This document shows positions 51,801 through 61,719 of a stretch of DNA of 64,000 nt, in pieces (within the stretch, counting starts at the first letter, position 1; each line of letters starts with the position of its first letter). The stretch spans positions 46,092,501 through 46,156,500 of the forward strand of contig NC_090989.1 of assembly GCF_041146395.1 (NCBI RefSeq), in the 5' to 3' direction. A model generated the notes under the pieces. The model had not been told where the DNA came from, made no database searches, and worked only from the letters and a program-made list of their open reading frames with translations. This DNA is from Eulemur rufifrons (Eukaryota; Chordata; Mammalia; Primates; Lemuridae). The position numbers and the translations under genes are program-made.

Positions 51801-54800
51801 AGGCTGAGACAGGAGGATCGCTTGAGCTCAGGAGTTTGAGGTTGCTGTGAGCTAGGCTGACGCCACGGCACTCACTCTAGCCTGGGCAACAGAGTGAGAC
51901 TCTGTCTCAAAAAAAATAAATAAATAAAAAAAATAAATAAAAAAAAAAAGAAAAGTCAGGCTCACAGAATGTTACCTAAATGGACCTACTCATGTAGCTA
52001 CATGAGTTAAAACATTGTCTTTGGATACAATCTTTTAAAAATAGCCATAAACTTTCAAAGTAGATTCTGATGTTCTTCAGCAAATTTATATTTTTTTATT
52101 TTCACATGGTCATTTGATATCATTATGGTTCCCATGGTGGGGGTCTAAATGTCAACCAACATTGCAAGTATCACATTCATCATCTTTCTTGAGAAACTAC
52201 TTAATTTTACATTAGTATTTATTTATGAGACAGAGTCTCAGTCTGTTTGTTGCCTGAGTGAGTGCTGTGAGGTCATCCTGGCTCACAGCAATCTCAAACT
52301 CCTGGGCTCGAGTGATCCTCCTGACTCAGCCTCCCTAGTAGCTGGGACTACAGGCACATGCCACCATGCCCAGCTAATTTTTTCTATATATTTTTAGTTG
52401 GCCAGATAATTTCTTTCTATTTTTAGTAGAGATGGGGTCTCGCTCTTGCTCAAGCTCGTTTCAAACTCCTGAGCTCAAGCAATCCTCCCACCTCAGCCTC
52501 CCAGAGTGCCAGGATTACAGGCATGAGCCACCACTGTCCAGCCTCTTAGTTTTACATTAAACATGCAGATTCCATTTTTGAGCTCTTCACAGCTTAAATG
52601 ATTTATTAGCAAATTAAAAGACTGATACCAAACAATAGTTAGCAGGACTGTTCAGCATCTCTTTCCCATACATACATAAAATATGTAGAACCTAACCTGT
52701 AATTTCCCACATTTCTCACAGACCTCACTGATTTGCAGCCTGGCAGCTTCACACATCTCACTGGCCAAGACAGAAACTATGGCCTGACTGGCTGGAATGT
52801 TAAATAGCTGGCACGAGTCACAGGGATATGTTTTATTATGTTTTGATTGAAAGGGTCTCTGGTAGTCTTTCACATGTAATCACACATAGAAGTAAGCACT
52901 CCATTCACTGCATGTGGGTATCTCACACACTACTAGCTAAGATCATGGCAGGACGCTGGAAGGATTAAATCATATGTACATTATTTGGGATAAATGCTAA
53001 ATCAGATGGGATAACAAACAACATACACTGAGACTGTCTAGGCAAACTGGTATGTATGGTCAGTGTGTCTATAATTGAATTGATGAATTTTGAAAGGAAC
53101 ATGGCAACATTCTTTTGCTTTGTCTTACTACATAACCACAAGCCTATGACACAAAAGGGCCTTGGTTTTCCCTCATCTCCTGCTATACTTGGTTCTTACC
53201 TCTATTGTAAGGGTCACCACACTACATTCCAATTATGTTGGCATACCTGGTATGTACCACTTCAGTCTATAATTCCTTGAGGAAAGAGCTTGGGTCTTGT
53301 GCAGTTTTGTATCCCTGGTGCTAGTGATAATCAAGAAATGCTTATTGTTGAAGGAATAGATGAATACAAATGACTCAATTGAGCCTGGAAAATAAAGGAA
53401 GTGTCTTAGCATGTCTCTTAGACGATGCATCTCAGATCCTCTGGAGACACGGATAGGGTGGGATTAAGAGTTGATAGGGAAGGGCATGCTTGAACCTCCA
53501 CTTTTAACATGTCCCCTGGGTGATTCTGATGTCAGTGGCCCAGAGGACCACTACCTTGGGTCATGAGCTCAGGCCAAAGGAGAGGGAAGGTGAAGTCCAC
53601 AATGTAGGCACTGAAGGCAATTTCAATTTTGATCAAAATTCTTCTAGTAACAGTGATTGAAGTCTTGGGAAGGGCCAAAATAGACGGGCTCCACAATATT
53701 TGCAGAGGAAGATTCTCCAGCAAAGGATTATTTCCAAAGGAACTACAAGTGTACAAACATGCTTCAGCAGATTAATCCAACCAAACTTAGCATATGGTTT
53801 TATAAGCACCATAGCCCATACTTAGAAAACAGGTCTGGATTGCCTTTAGGAGAAAGTAGTTTAGTTAGTAGTCTTAGCTGAGAAAAAGTAGCTCCCTGTT
53901 TAGCATTTTGGCATCCTGATATAAAAAGTTCATTAAATAATTTATTCTTTTGACCAGCTCTTTATAGTTTAGTATGGTTTTTATCATCAACTTCTGTCTG
54001 CCAGATTTAATTGGAGTATTTCACTCCTTCATCAAGCAGTTATTGAACGGCAACTATGGACCAGATACTGGACTAAATGCCAGTGAAAACACATTTGAGG
54101 GCAGCACTGTTCTCAAGAGTCTCCTGTAGAGTGAGAGAGACAGACATGGCCTCCGTTGTAAGTGGGAAGTGTGAGAATGAGGATAAACTCACTCAACAGG
54201 CTCATCTCCTGGCCCCACTTTCCACCCAGTTCTTCCAACATTCCTACAGCTCCCAAACCTACCAAGCCTTTAGAACAGGCCTGCAACGCCTTTGCTGTCC
54301 ATCTCTTTCCACTTACAATTCCTCCTCCTTGCTTCCAGCTTTGAGCTGTAGGGGCAGTACTGTGGTGCCCATCTATGTAAACCAATCTTATGCACTTCCA
54401 TGACCATTTCCAAGAATACATTTTTAGAAGTAGAATTTCTGGGCCAAAATGTATGCAAATTTAAAGCTTTCAATGCATGTTCCTAAATTGCCAGAGATGA
54501 TATTAATCTACATATCTGCTCTATACAAGAGTTCCCATTTCTGCTGCCTCATCAATGGTTGTCATTCTTTTTTTCCTTAAATATTAACCAATGTTTAAAT
54601 GAAAATGGTATCTTGTTTTAATTTGTTCCCCTTAGATTACTAGCAAAACTAAAGAAAATAAAGCTATTTCCCATGCTGTTATCAGTGAATACAACCACCA
54701 TAATCATTTTGTTCTACCTATTTTTTCAATGCTTTCTATGCATTTAATATAGTTGAAGACATAGTATACATAGACTATGATATTCTGCCTTTTTTTAACC

Positions 54801-57800
54801 CTATGAAAATATGAGCATTTTCTTAGAATCTTTAAACGCATATTTTTAATGGGTGCATACTCAGGTAGCTTACACACACACACACACACACACACTCTTA
54901 CTTTTATAAAAAATCTAATTTCTATTTCCTCAAAAATGCAGAAGTTCTTTAATTCTCTATTTTCTAAAGAAAACTGAAGAGTAGATATGATTTTTCTCTA
55001 CCATAACCCTTATTTTCTTACCACAGGAACCACAAAGCCCCCAAACTGGCAAAAGCCTATCTATGAGTTGGATAAAGAGGATCCAGGAAACAATGGCTTC
55101 CTCAATGATGACTTCATCGTGTGGATGCGGACAGCTGCCTTTCCCACTTTCAAAAAACTGTACCGTCATCTCAATCGAACACACCGTTTTACAGAAGGCT
55201 TGCCTGCTGGTAATTACAGTTTCAACATAACCTACAGTATCCTTTTATACCCGTTTTCTTTGTGGGGATCAAGGAAAACCTGGCTACTCATTGTTGAATT
55301 ATTTCATTCTACACTTTTCTACTTTGCAACTAAATCTGCATACAAAAGGGAAAAAAAAAGAAGAAATGTGTAGGAGAGGAAAAAATTCTCCTGTCCCCTC
55401 CCTAGGTGCTCTAGCAGTGACTGGTTAACAGGAGAAAAGCATATAAATTTTATTTTCATGTAATGGGAAGCTCTCACAAGGAAAATGAAAACCCAAAAAA
55501 GTGACTAAGTCTAAGTGCTTATATACTAGGTTGAATAAAGAATAGCAATTGTGGAAAAGTAGGAAGGTAAGGGTAAGTTTAACAAGATTTGTTTATACAA
55601 ATTTCTCTCAGCCTTGACTACCTGTCCCTAGTAATAAGAATGTTTCTTTTCTCCTGGTACAGGGAGGGCATCTTTAATATGAGATTTTTATCTCCTTTCA
55701 AGAAGAAAAGGGGAGGTCAGAGTGCCCTCCATCCACCTGCCTTTTTGCAAGTGCCTGTAGCTCAACATAATCAATATGCCAAAGTGGCATATTTTGAAGT
55801 GGCCTGTCCCGAATCCCTCAACTGTCTTCTATCACCACCATACAGCTCTTATATACTTAAATGTCTACGTTTGTTTTTTTAAAGCAATAACAGTTAATAG
55901 CAGTATCAGGTAAGGAGGTATGGATAAGTAGGGAATGACTATTTCTGTCCCCCAAGAAAGATTAAGTAACACTTGTCCTAGAGATCGAAAACAGTGAGGA
56001 GAAGCATGCCAGATAGGATGGGATGAGACAAAGGACTATAAAGGAAAATAAGGAGAGAGGAGTTTGACAAGAAGTAAATTTGGAATATGAAAATAACTAA
56101 AACTGAGAGAGGCTGTGGAACCTTTTATTCTAGGCAAAAGTATCAAAGACCACAGGAGCCTTGGGCTCAAGGGACAGGTTCAGTTAATCCAGCCCACATG
56201 CTATAAGCCCTGCATTGAAGATGCTGTGTTCTTCCCTCCCTTAGGTACAAAGCCAGCACGTGGGAGTTGGTGCCTTGATTATGGACATATGGTCCAAGTT
56301 AGGAGACATATGCTTTAATATGAGATTCTGAATTTTTTTTTACTTAATTTAAAAATACAAGTGTTAAGTCTTGATTTAAAAAACATAAAGGATTTAACCT
56401 TAAAATGGCACCAAATAGTATCTTTAAGAAATTATATATTTAGACACAATTTACACTAACTTTGATCTTTACACTTAATTTTATTTCTTCTTCTTCTTAT
56501 TATTATTTTAATACAGGGTCTTGCTCTGTCACCTAGGCTGGAGTGCAGTGGCAAGATCACAGCTCACTGCAACCTTCAACTCTTAGGCTCAAGCAATCCT
56601 CCCGCCTCAGCCTCATGAGTAGCTAGGACTACAGGCGTGCGCCACCACAGCCAGCTAATTTTTTTTTTCATTTTTGTAGAGATGGGGTGCCATTATGTTG
56701 ACCTCCTGGCCTCAAGTGATCCTCCTGCCTCAGCCTTTCTTTCCTGGTGCTGGGATTACAGGCGTGAGCCACCACAAGGCCTAGACTTAATTTTAAAGCC
56801 TCTTTCTGATTCTCTGTGAAGCAGAATTCTCTTGAAGGCAGAATGTTTCCAGGGCTTGTACACAGCTTTGAAACTTAAGCCTGATTAGGCATCAGCAACC
56901 CCTGTCTCATCTCAGGGCTACTGGCTAGGAGTTGTTTAATGGGACCCCTACTAGACCAGACAATCTTAGCACAAAATTGTTCACCTCCTTAGTTTCTTAA
57001 CCTGTCAGAGAAGTTGAATAAGAAATTCTTAGGCAAAAGTGAACAGTCACATGTGTTCCAGTTCCCTGCTCCATCTTTTCTTTTTTTCATCTCAGAGTAG
57101 GTGTGTGGATATCTCCATTCTGACAGGAATGGGGACGTCACTCAGTCAGGAATGTCCCCACTGATGTGACACCATCTCTGCCTCTCAGCTTTTTGTCTCT
57201 TTCTGTTTACTGACTAGGAGTAGGTTTGCCTTTAGTTAGTGTATTTAGCAGGGCCTCTAATGCTGCTCTATGAAAATGAAAGCCACAGATTTGTCTCTCT
57301 TGCAGAGCATTAAAGGTACAGATCAAAGAGTAAACCTTTTGAATAGCAATTTCAGCAAACCCTTCTCTCCCTCAAAAATATTTATTTATTCATGTATTTA
57401 TTTCAGAATATTACGGGGATACAAATGTTTTGGTTCCATGAATTACTTTTGTATAGTTTGAGTCAAATTTTTAAGTGTGTCCATCACCCACGTAGTGGGC
57501 ATTGTACCCATTAGGTATGAATTTACCCATCCCCTCCTCCCCCCTCCCACCTGCTTGATTTCTGTTGAAATTTATTACCATATGTATGCATGAGTGTTGA
57601 TCATTTAGTTCCAATTTAGAAATGAGTACATGTGGTGTTTGTTTTTCCATTCTTGTGATACTTCACTTAGGAGGATGGTCTCCAGTTCCACCCAGGTTGT
57701 TACACAACGTATTAGTTCACCATTTTTTTTTACGGCTGAGTAATATCCCACGGTATACATATACTACATTTTATTAATCCACTCATGTATTGATGGGCCC

Positions 57801-58735
57801 TCAAAAAAATTTAAGTAGAGATTGAAAGTTGCTTGACAATGGTCTCTTGAGTCGGACCTTCTGATCCCGCCAATTCTGTGATTGCCTTACCATTAAAGCA
57901 GTTATAGTTGCATTCAAGGAACAGGAATAAAACATCATGCACTGCTGGCCTCACAATGCATTACAATGAGTTTGGGGTTGGAGGGGGCGAGGAAGGGAAG
58001 CCATGTTCCGAATAAGGAAGACACTCTATTTCTTCTCCCTGAACATGCTTTCCTTGGATGACTTCATTTACAGTCAAGTTTTAATGCTGATCACTCTCAA
58101 ATATAAATCTTCCACACAGAACCTCAATCCTGAGCTTCAATCCTATATTTGCACTACCTGTGTAAAGTGCTGATGTGAGTATTACCCAACCAGCCTAATG
58201 GCCTGCCTGATATGCAAGAGCAAGTAAGCCTGGGCTGCAGAAAATTCCTGCCACTTCTAAGGGAAAAAAAAGATGTTTTGTGTGTGAGGAAAAGACCCTC
58301 TCAAATGGGAACTGAGGGAGGGAGAAAACAGTCAGACAGATGGGTTAAGGTGGCACCCAAGGACCTGATGACAATGAGGAATTCTGATGTAAAAGAAAAG
58401 AGAGAACTGGTTTCCTAACAAGTTTCCTTGTGCCTTTAAATAGCATGTTGCCAAGTGATTTGAGGCCTTTTTAATAGCTTTGCTGGGAAATGCCTCTGTC
58501 CTGTGCCGTTGCTATGAGAAGCCTTTGTTTGTTTATTAGTTTGGTTTACAAAAGGCACCAGATGTTTAAAAACCTCAGGCCACATGCATAATCAAAATGA
58601 CATCATTAAAATGCTAACGATAGCAAACCCACTTCAAACACTTTCTCCTTAGCAATGGGGGATTCTGGCCTTTTCAAAACCCAAATGAATGCACCACCTT
58701 TAGTTTTCCCACCAAAAATGTTTTGCCATCTATTT

Positions 58736-58777
<42 letters not shown>

Positions 58778-59462
58778 TCACTCCCCTTGTAGAATTTTGC
58801 CCGAGGTAGGAATTCAAAGCTTAGCCTACTAAAAGACTATAGCCTACCCTGGGTCTCCTAATTCATAAATAAAAATTTAGGTTTACTGTAAAACCTATCT
58901 GTATTCTTTTAATTTCCTTGGGTTTGCTAGGTGGAATGAAATATATTTGTTCATTATTCAGTTGTCTGTAAGTCATTCAGATCTGTGTCAGAATCTCTTT
59001 TGTAGATTACAACTATGTAGAGAGAAAGCTTGTTTTTATTAATTTCATTCTGTCAACATACAGAGTACTGCTTGGTAAAGATTACATTGAACCATATGAA
59101 ATTAAGTATTCAACCATTTTTTACCTCCAAAAGAGAGCAATTTTATATGGTTCAACCTAATATATTTAGCATGTGGAATAGTAAAGATGAGAAGTGTTGA
59201 GACAGACCCTTAACGCATCTTCTTAGACTTCCCAGTAACCAGGTTCCACGGAAAAAAATCAGTCGTTCTTTGTACCACGACATGGAGTGGAGGTGGTAGC
59301 CTTTATATAGGTCTTGCCTACACAATGACAGGAGCCATGACATGGTTGGCCGCCTTTTCCATGTTGGCAATTCACATGGGGCTGAAAAACAAGAAAATTC
59401 CCATCATCCATCAGTCAAATGAAGCCTTAAAAGAAAAAGCAGAAAACAGAAATGGACAGTGA
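39670..59462 (+). CDS. TMEM30C: TMEM30C (CDC50C), complete: P4-ATPase flippase beta subunit
   Basis: Seven exons, join(39670..39849, 43350..43460, 47041..47142, 48302..48389, 48815..48955, 55027..55236, 59227..59462), give 1068 nt, 355 residues plus TGA, with no frame break. The product is a CDC50-family protein. These proteins pair with P4-ATPases, bring them out of the ER and are needed for phospholipid flipping. Seen in the protein: cytosolic tail with [14 protein letters not shown]1 about residues 30-52, a large lumenal domain, TM2 about residues 303-328 and a short basic tail. The six cysteines matching the CDC50A disulfides are present (67, 70, 84, 86, 136, 151), as are [22 protein letters not shown] and LPAG. 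Sequons lie at N62, N144, N170, N257 and N274. The start has A at -3 and G at +4. Family studies point to testis expression. The human copy is annotated as a pseudogene (TMEM30CP). Confidence 0.95.
39850..43349. other. TMEM30C intron 1
   Basis: About 3.5 kb. An L2 3' end ('cattgcccactacatgatag', 'actgaaagaatgaatta') lies at about 40845-40915. I recognise no other repeat and no extra exon. A GC-rich stretch at 42600-42720 has no long open frame. Confidence 0.45.
43350..43460 (+). CDS. TMEM30C: TMEM30C exon 2: first cysteine cluster
   Basis: The exon encodes residues 61-97, with acceptor CTGCCTGACAG and donor GTAAGT. The sequence [16 protein letters not shown]...ECTC supplies four cysteines in the spacing of the two small lumenal disulfides of CDC50A, and the sequon NYT at residue 62. 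Confidence 0.93.
43745..43850 (-). repeat. MIR SINE, antisense
   Basis: 'cttattttatagtgagaaaa', 'tgggctgagaggttaagtg' and 'ccaaggtcacacagtgagtt' are the reverse MIR core. Confidence 0.75.
44140..44840. repeat. Purine-rich tract followed by a pyrimidine-rich tract
   Basis: A G/A tract lies at about 44140-44205 (GGAAGG and GAGGG units). A C/T tract of the opposite sense lies at about 44745-44838 (CTTCC and CCTCC units). Between them is unassigned sequence, with a run of G near 44655. Confidence 0.6.
45665..45740. repeat. 18-bp direct repeat pair
   Basis: GTGCTGTTAGTAAAATCT is identical at 45665-45682 and 45723-45740. Confidence 0.9.
45940..46050 (+). repeat. LINE-2 fragment cut by the TIR element
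   Basis: 'cttgagcaagtgttatgtgc', 'aggtactgtgttagatcct' and 'ctgcaaggagc' match L2. The match stops at the left end of the element that starts at 46058. Confidence 0.55.
46058..46603. mobile_element. 546-bp DNA transposon candidate with TIRs and 7-bp target duplication
   Basis: The left end CTGAAACAGGATCCACACTT and the reversed right end CAGAAACGGGATCCACACTT pair over about 28 bases. TCTTAGA flanks both ends (46051-46057 and 46604-46610). There is no coding frame of note. A third copy of the terminus (CTGAAACAGGACCCGCACTT) starts directly after the right duplication at 46611 and stays alignable for about 30 more bases. I cannot name the family. The duplication length would fit a hAT-like element (usually 8) only loosely. 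Confidence 0.6.
47041..47142 (+). CDS. TMEM30C: TMEM30C exon 3
   Basis: The exon encodes residues 98-131, with a long pyrimidine tract and acceptor CCCATGCAG, and donor GTAAGG. It reads [20 protein letters not shown] and [12 protein letters not shown]. This corresponds to the NVFMYYGLSNFYQNHRRYV region of CDC50A, which lies in the conserved lumenal core. Confidence 0.94.
47143..47803. other. TMEM30C intron 3, left part, no recognised feature
   Basis: Unassigned A/T-rich sequence without exon signals that fit the gene. Confidence 0.45.
47814..47973 (+). repeat. Monomeric chimeric Alu with target duplication
   Basis: A left-arm start ('cctagcactttgggaggcc') joins a right-arm end ('ggttgcagtgagctatgatg') at 'caggagtttgag'. 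ATGTATTCCA lies at 47804-47813 and 47974-47983. Confidence 0.88.
48302..48389 (+). CDS. TMEM30C: TMEM30C exon 4: third disulfide and PCGAIANS motif
   Basis: The exon encodes residues 132-160 plus one base, with acceptor TTGCATCCAG and donor GTAGGT. C136 and C151 match the third disulfide of CDC50[14 protein letters not shown] is the signature of the family. The sequon NET lies at residue 144. Confidence 0.94.
48815..48955 (+). CDS. TMEM30C: TMEM30C exon 5: WWTD segment
   Basis: The exon encodes residues 161-207 plus one base, with acceptor TTTCCTTGCAG and donor GTACAA. It contains [19 protein letters not shown], matching AWWTDKNVKFRNP of CDC50A, and the sequon NSS at residue 170. Confidence 0.94.
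49420..49495 (-). repeat. Alu fragment, antisense
   Basis: 'catagagatgggggtcttgt' and 'tatgttgcccaggctggtct' are the reverse of an Alu left arm. The fragment is about 70 bases. Confidence 0.65.
50071..50234 (+). repeat. Monomeric chimeric Alu inside the hAT fossil
   Basis: It has the same architecture as the monomers at 30887 and 47814: left-arm start, right-arm end, and an A tail. AGCACT on both sides is a short candidate target duplication. Confidence 0.85.
50551..50855 (+). repeat. Alu with imperfect target duplication
   Basis: A full dimer with a short linker and A-rich tail. AAAGTTCAAGATCAT before and AAAGTTTGGGATCAT after form a 15-bp duplication with three differences. Confidence 0.88.
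51586..51949 (+). repeat. Young full-length Alu of strepsirrhine type
   Basis: A dimer starting GGCCGGGCGCAGTGCC, with the long A/T linker as at 11.1 kb, almost identical to that copy. The A tail is broken by TAAA units. GAAAAGTCA flanks it (51576-51584 and 51950-51958). Confidence 0.93.
52215..52545 (-). repeat. Alu with long linker, antisense, 14-bp target duplication
   Basis: The reverse Alu begins with 'gagacagagtctcagtctg' and contains the reversed linker ('ttagttggccagataatttc'). TTAATTTTACATTA at 52201-52214 and TTAGTTTTACATTA at 52546-52559 are the duplication. Confidence 0.92.
52875..53275. other. TMEM30C intron 5, no recognised feature
   Basis: Unassigned sequence. The neighbouring stretch 52560-52873 may be a further piece of the hAT fossil, but I could not support this. 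Confidence 0.35.
53278..53375 (+). repeat. LINE-2 3' end
   Basis: 'gtgcagttttgtatccctgg', 'gaaatgcttattgttgaagg' and 'aatagatgaa' match the L2 3' end. Confidence 0.5.
53430..53552 (-). mobile_element. hAT MITE fossil (MER20/MER58-like), antisense
   Basis: 'cctccacttttaacatgtcc' and 'cctgggtgattctgatgtca' are the reverse of the typical 'tgacatcagaatcacccagg' segment of these elements. The end near 53552 reads AGTGGTCCTCTGGGCC in reverse. Confidence 0.5.
53553..55026. other. TMEM30C intron 5, right part
   Basis: It holds an old LINE-like stretch near 54420-54600 ('agaagtagaatttctgggcc', 'cctaaattgccag') and a (CA)n array at 54872-54895. The rest is unassigned. The 102- and 108-codon frames at 54077-54421 overlap on opposite strands and have no family features. 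Confidence 0.45.
54872..54895. repeat. (CA)n microsatellite
   Basis: Twelve CA units, 130 bases before the exon 6 acceptor of TMEM30C. Confidence 0.9.
55027..55236 (+). CDS. TMEM30C: TMEM30C exon 6: FIVWMRTAA segment, weak donor
   Basis: The exon encodes residues 208-277 plus one base, with acceptor [34 protein letters not shown] and [20 protein letters not shown] are almost the CDC50A sequence. Sequons NRT (257) and NIT (274) are present. The donor is GTATCC, which is weak. The frame stays open for 45 more codons into the intron, to TAG at 55371-55373. Confidence 0.92.
55374..56483. other. TMEM30C intron 6, left part
   Basis: Unassigned, apart from the possible poly(A) signal at 55534. The 97-codon frame at 55589-55882 has no family features. 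Confidence 0.4.
55534..55539 (+). terminator. Possible intronic poly(A) signal in TMEM30C intron 6
   Basis: AATAAA lies 160 bases after the stop that closes the exon 6 read-through frame (TAG at 55371-55373). If used, it would yield a shortened message with another C-terminus. Only the hexamer and the open frame are seen; use is inferred. Confidence 0.3.
56484..56784 (-). repeat. Older Alu, antisense, 11-bp target duplication
   Basis: A reverse Alu with 'ggctggagtgcagtggcaag' and 'ctgggattacaggcgtgagc'. ACTTAATTTTA occurs at 56473-56483 and 56785-56795. Confidence 0.9.
57379..57797 (-). mobile_element. Strepsirrhine-type LINE-1 3' end, 5' truncated, with 10-bp target duplication
   Basis: In reverse it is an L1 3' end: a T-rich start, then 'agaatattacggggatacaa', 'gtgtgtccatcacccacgta', 'cctcctcccccctcccacct', 'ctgagtaatatcccacgg', 'ctcatgtattgatgggc'. 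CCCTCAAAAA lies at 57369-57378 and 57798-57807. I know this 3' end from lemur and loris LINE-1s. Confidence 0.85.
57810..59226. other. TMEM30C intron 6, right part
   Basis: Unassigned, with a (TG)n array at 58741-58772. I see no further exon before exon 7. Confidence 0.45.
58741..58772. repeat. (TG)n microsatellite
   Basis: About 16 GT units without interruption, 450 bases before exon 7 of TMEM30C. Confidence 0.95.
59227..59462 (+). CDS. TMEM30C: TMEM30C exon 7: TM2 and C-terminal tail
   Basis: The exon encodes residues 278-355, with acceptor CATCTTCTTAG. It opens [20 protein letters not shown], matching the [20 protein letters not shown] region of CDC50A. A membrane helix at about 303-328 ([20 protein letters not shown]...) and a charged tail ending ENRNGQ follow. 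The join to exon 6 makes an Asn codon in phase, which supports the weak donor. Confidence 0.93.
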
Positions 59463-60451
59463 AGTAACAGACAAAGATCTCTCACAAGGCTTGAGGTGAC
59501 TGGAACAGTTCAACAAGGGGAACTGGATTGACTGAACCAAATGCAATCCTTGATGGATATGTAATGAGAATTTTAGAGTTAAAAAGAAGAAGAGGGAATG
59601 GGAGGCATAATTATATGTAGTAAATCATCCTTGGAATGGGGACAATAAATCATCCTTGAGCTCTAGACCAAGTCTTCGGTATTTATTTGAAGTCCTTGTG
59701 CCTGAAGGCAAGTAAATGCCCCAAGAGAGTGCCATCACCAGATGAGAGTAAGCAAGCCTGGGGGGCCCAAGTAGGTGAATCCTTTTAACCATGAGATCGG
59801 GCACAGACCATGCGTCTTCAGCAGCTAGTTGAAATTATTATAGACGTCCCAACAATTGTTGAATTGAGCATCAGGATGATTTTTGAAAACTGATTTATTT
59901 TATGTTCTCCCCTTTCTATGGAGTCAAAACTAAGTTTTCTCTGCTAAGAATAGGCCAAGCAAAGGTTATGGCAGTGTCCTAAGCAACCAAAATAAAGCAA
60001 TACACCAAAAAGAAAGGCTACAGTTTCCCTAAAGTTATCCATGTGGCCAAGAAGGAAGCATTGAAAATGACTGATTCTCAAAAACTGCACTCAGCATGTT
60101 GAGGGCACAATTCTAGAACTTATATTGGGATGACATATTCTAGAATAGAAATGGTGACGCGGATTTATGATACTTGAATTAAATGTGTTGAAGTTTCTCA
60201 GGGTCCATCTTAAAAGGTTTTTTCTGCCAAAGGCAGCTTACAGGAGACTGGACAGAGTGCTTGCTGAAGCAGCCAGGACATGAAGCCCCACAGATTTGTG
60301 TACCTAGATGACCACAATACTATACTTTAAAATAAATTTTTAATTTTTGGAGGTGGGGGAAGCTTTACTCTGTGATGATTCTAGAAGCAGAATTGTCATT
60401 GTTAAAGAAAAATGTAGCACCAACATGTTTGTCTCTTTAGGAGCCAATAAA
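59463..60451 (+). terminator. TMEM30C: TMEM30C 3' UTR region with candidate poly(A) signals
   Basis: AATAAA occurs at 59644-59649, 59991-59996 and 60446-60451. Which one is used cannot be told from the sequence. The last sits just before the MLT1-like LTR at 60597, so the 3' UTR probably ends before that element. Confidence 0.4.
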
Positions 60452-60596
60452 GCATTTCTTTTTTGAACTTTCTGCATTCATCATGTAATTGAGTACTTTT
60501 CCAAAAAATGAAATGGTTTCAATACCAACTCTGAAATCTTAGAATTCCCCCCTACCATCTCACCTTCCATCTGTAACCAGTTACCTCTGAGCAGGC

Positions 60597-61046
60597 GTGG
60601 TAGGTAGAATGATGTCCCTACCACCACCACCAATGCCTCGTCCACATCCTAATCTCTTGAACCTGTAAATGTTATTTTACAGGTCAAAAGAGACTTTGCA
60701 GATGTGGTTAAGGATATTGACATGAGGAGGAGATGATCCTAGGTTATCCAGGTGGGCCCAGGGTAATCACAAGGGTGCTTATAAGAGGGAGGCAGCAGGT
60801 AAAAGGAGTAGTAGATGGGACAACAGAAGCAGGAGATTGGAGTGATGCAAGGAAGGGGCCATGATCCAAAGAATGCAAGTGGCCTCTAGAAGCTGAAAAA
60901 AGCAAGAAACAGATTGTCCCCCGAAACCTCCAGGAGCTTAAAACAACATAGATTTATTCTCATACATTTCTACAAGTCAAATTTATGTTGTTTTAAGCAC
61001 AGAAAGTGTGGTAATTTGTTACAGTGGCAATGGAAAACGAATACAT
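60597..61046 (-). repeat. MLT1-like LTR, antisense
   Basis: In reverse it runs from 'gttttccattgccactgtaa', 'caaattaccacac' through the conserved 'cagatgtggttaaggatatt', 'ggttatccaggtgggccc' and 'gagattggagtgatgcaagg' (given here as on the + strand) to 'ggtaggtagaatgatg'. This is the full order of an MLT1 LTR. Confidence 0.75.
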
Positions 61047-61270
61047 CAGTGGTTGGCAGTGCTCTAATCATCTGGGTAATTTTTGCTTCTGGAGTTTAGG
61101 TGACCTATCCAGGGCAGAGCTCTTGGAAGGGGCAGAGCACACACATGACCAGGCCACTTAAGATTCTGGGCTCTCAGCGCTTTAGTCCACACTCCTTGGT
61201 TATGGTGCTGATTAGGAGAGGCATTAACATATTTGTTACATCCCAACCTTGCTTGTCAGCTTATAGAATG

Positions 61271-61719
61271 CTGTATTAGGGTTACACTGAGAAACAGAAT
61301 CAATAAAGCGTGCATGTGTGTTTGTTTGGACAGATAATAGATTTTAAGGCACTGTGGAGGCTAGCAAGTCCAAAATCTGGTGGGAGAGGCCTGCTCAGGA
61401 AAGAGTTACAATTCAAGGGCAAAGGCAGTCTACTGGACAACCAGGAAGAGCTGATGTTGCAGATAAAGTCTAAAGGCAGTCTGCTGGAGAATTCCCTCTT
61501 GCTCTGGGGAGGTCGGCCTTTTGTTTTATTTAGGCTTTCAGCTGATGGGACAAGGCCCACCCACGTTATGAAGGGCAATCTGCTTTATTCAAAATCCACT
61601 GATTTAAGCGTAAATCTCATCCAAAAACACCCTCACAGACACATCCAGAATAATGTTTGACCAAATATCTGGGCACCCCATGGCCCAGCCAAGTTGACAT
61701 ACAAAATTATCCACCACAG
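61271..61719 (-). repeat. Old interspersed repeat, same family as 37342, reversed
   Basis: It runs from 'gtattagggttacactgaga' to 'aagttgacatacaaaattat' with 'agacacatccagaataatgt' and 'aatatctgggcacccc' inside. This is the reverse of the repeat at 37342-37821. Confidence 0.65.

Noticed and set aside
52149..52397. 82-codon plus-strand frame with '[15 protein letters not shown]'
   Set aside because: Antisense Alu translation from the copy at 52215-52545.
52560..52873. N-terminal part of the hAT transposase
   Set aside because: The 73-codon minus-strand frame there (52652-52873) shows only a vague resemblance; I could not support it by clear motifs.
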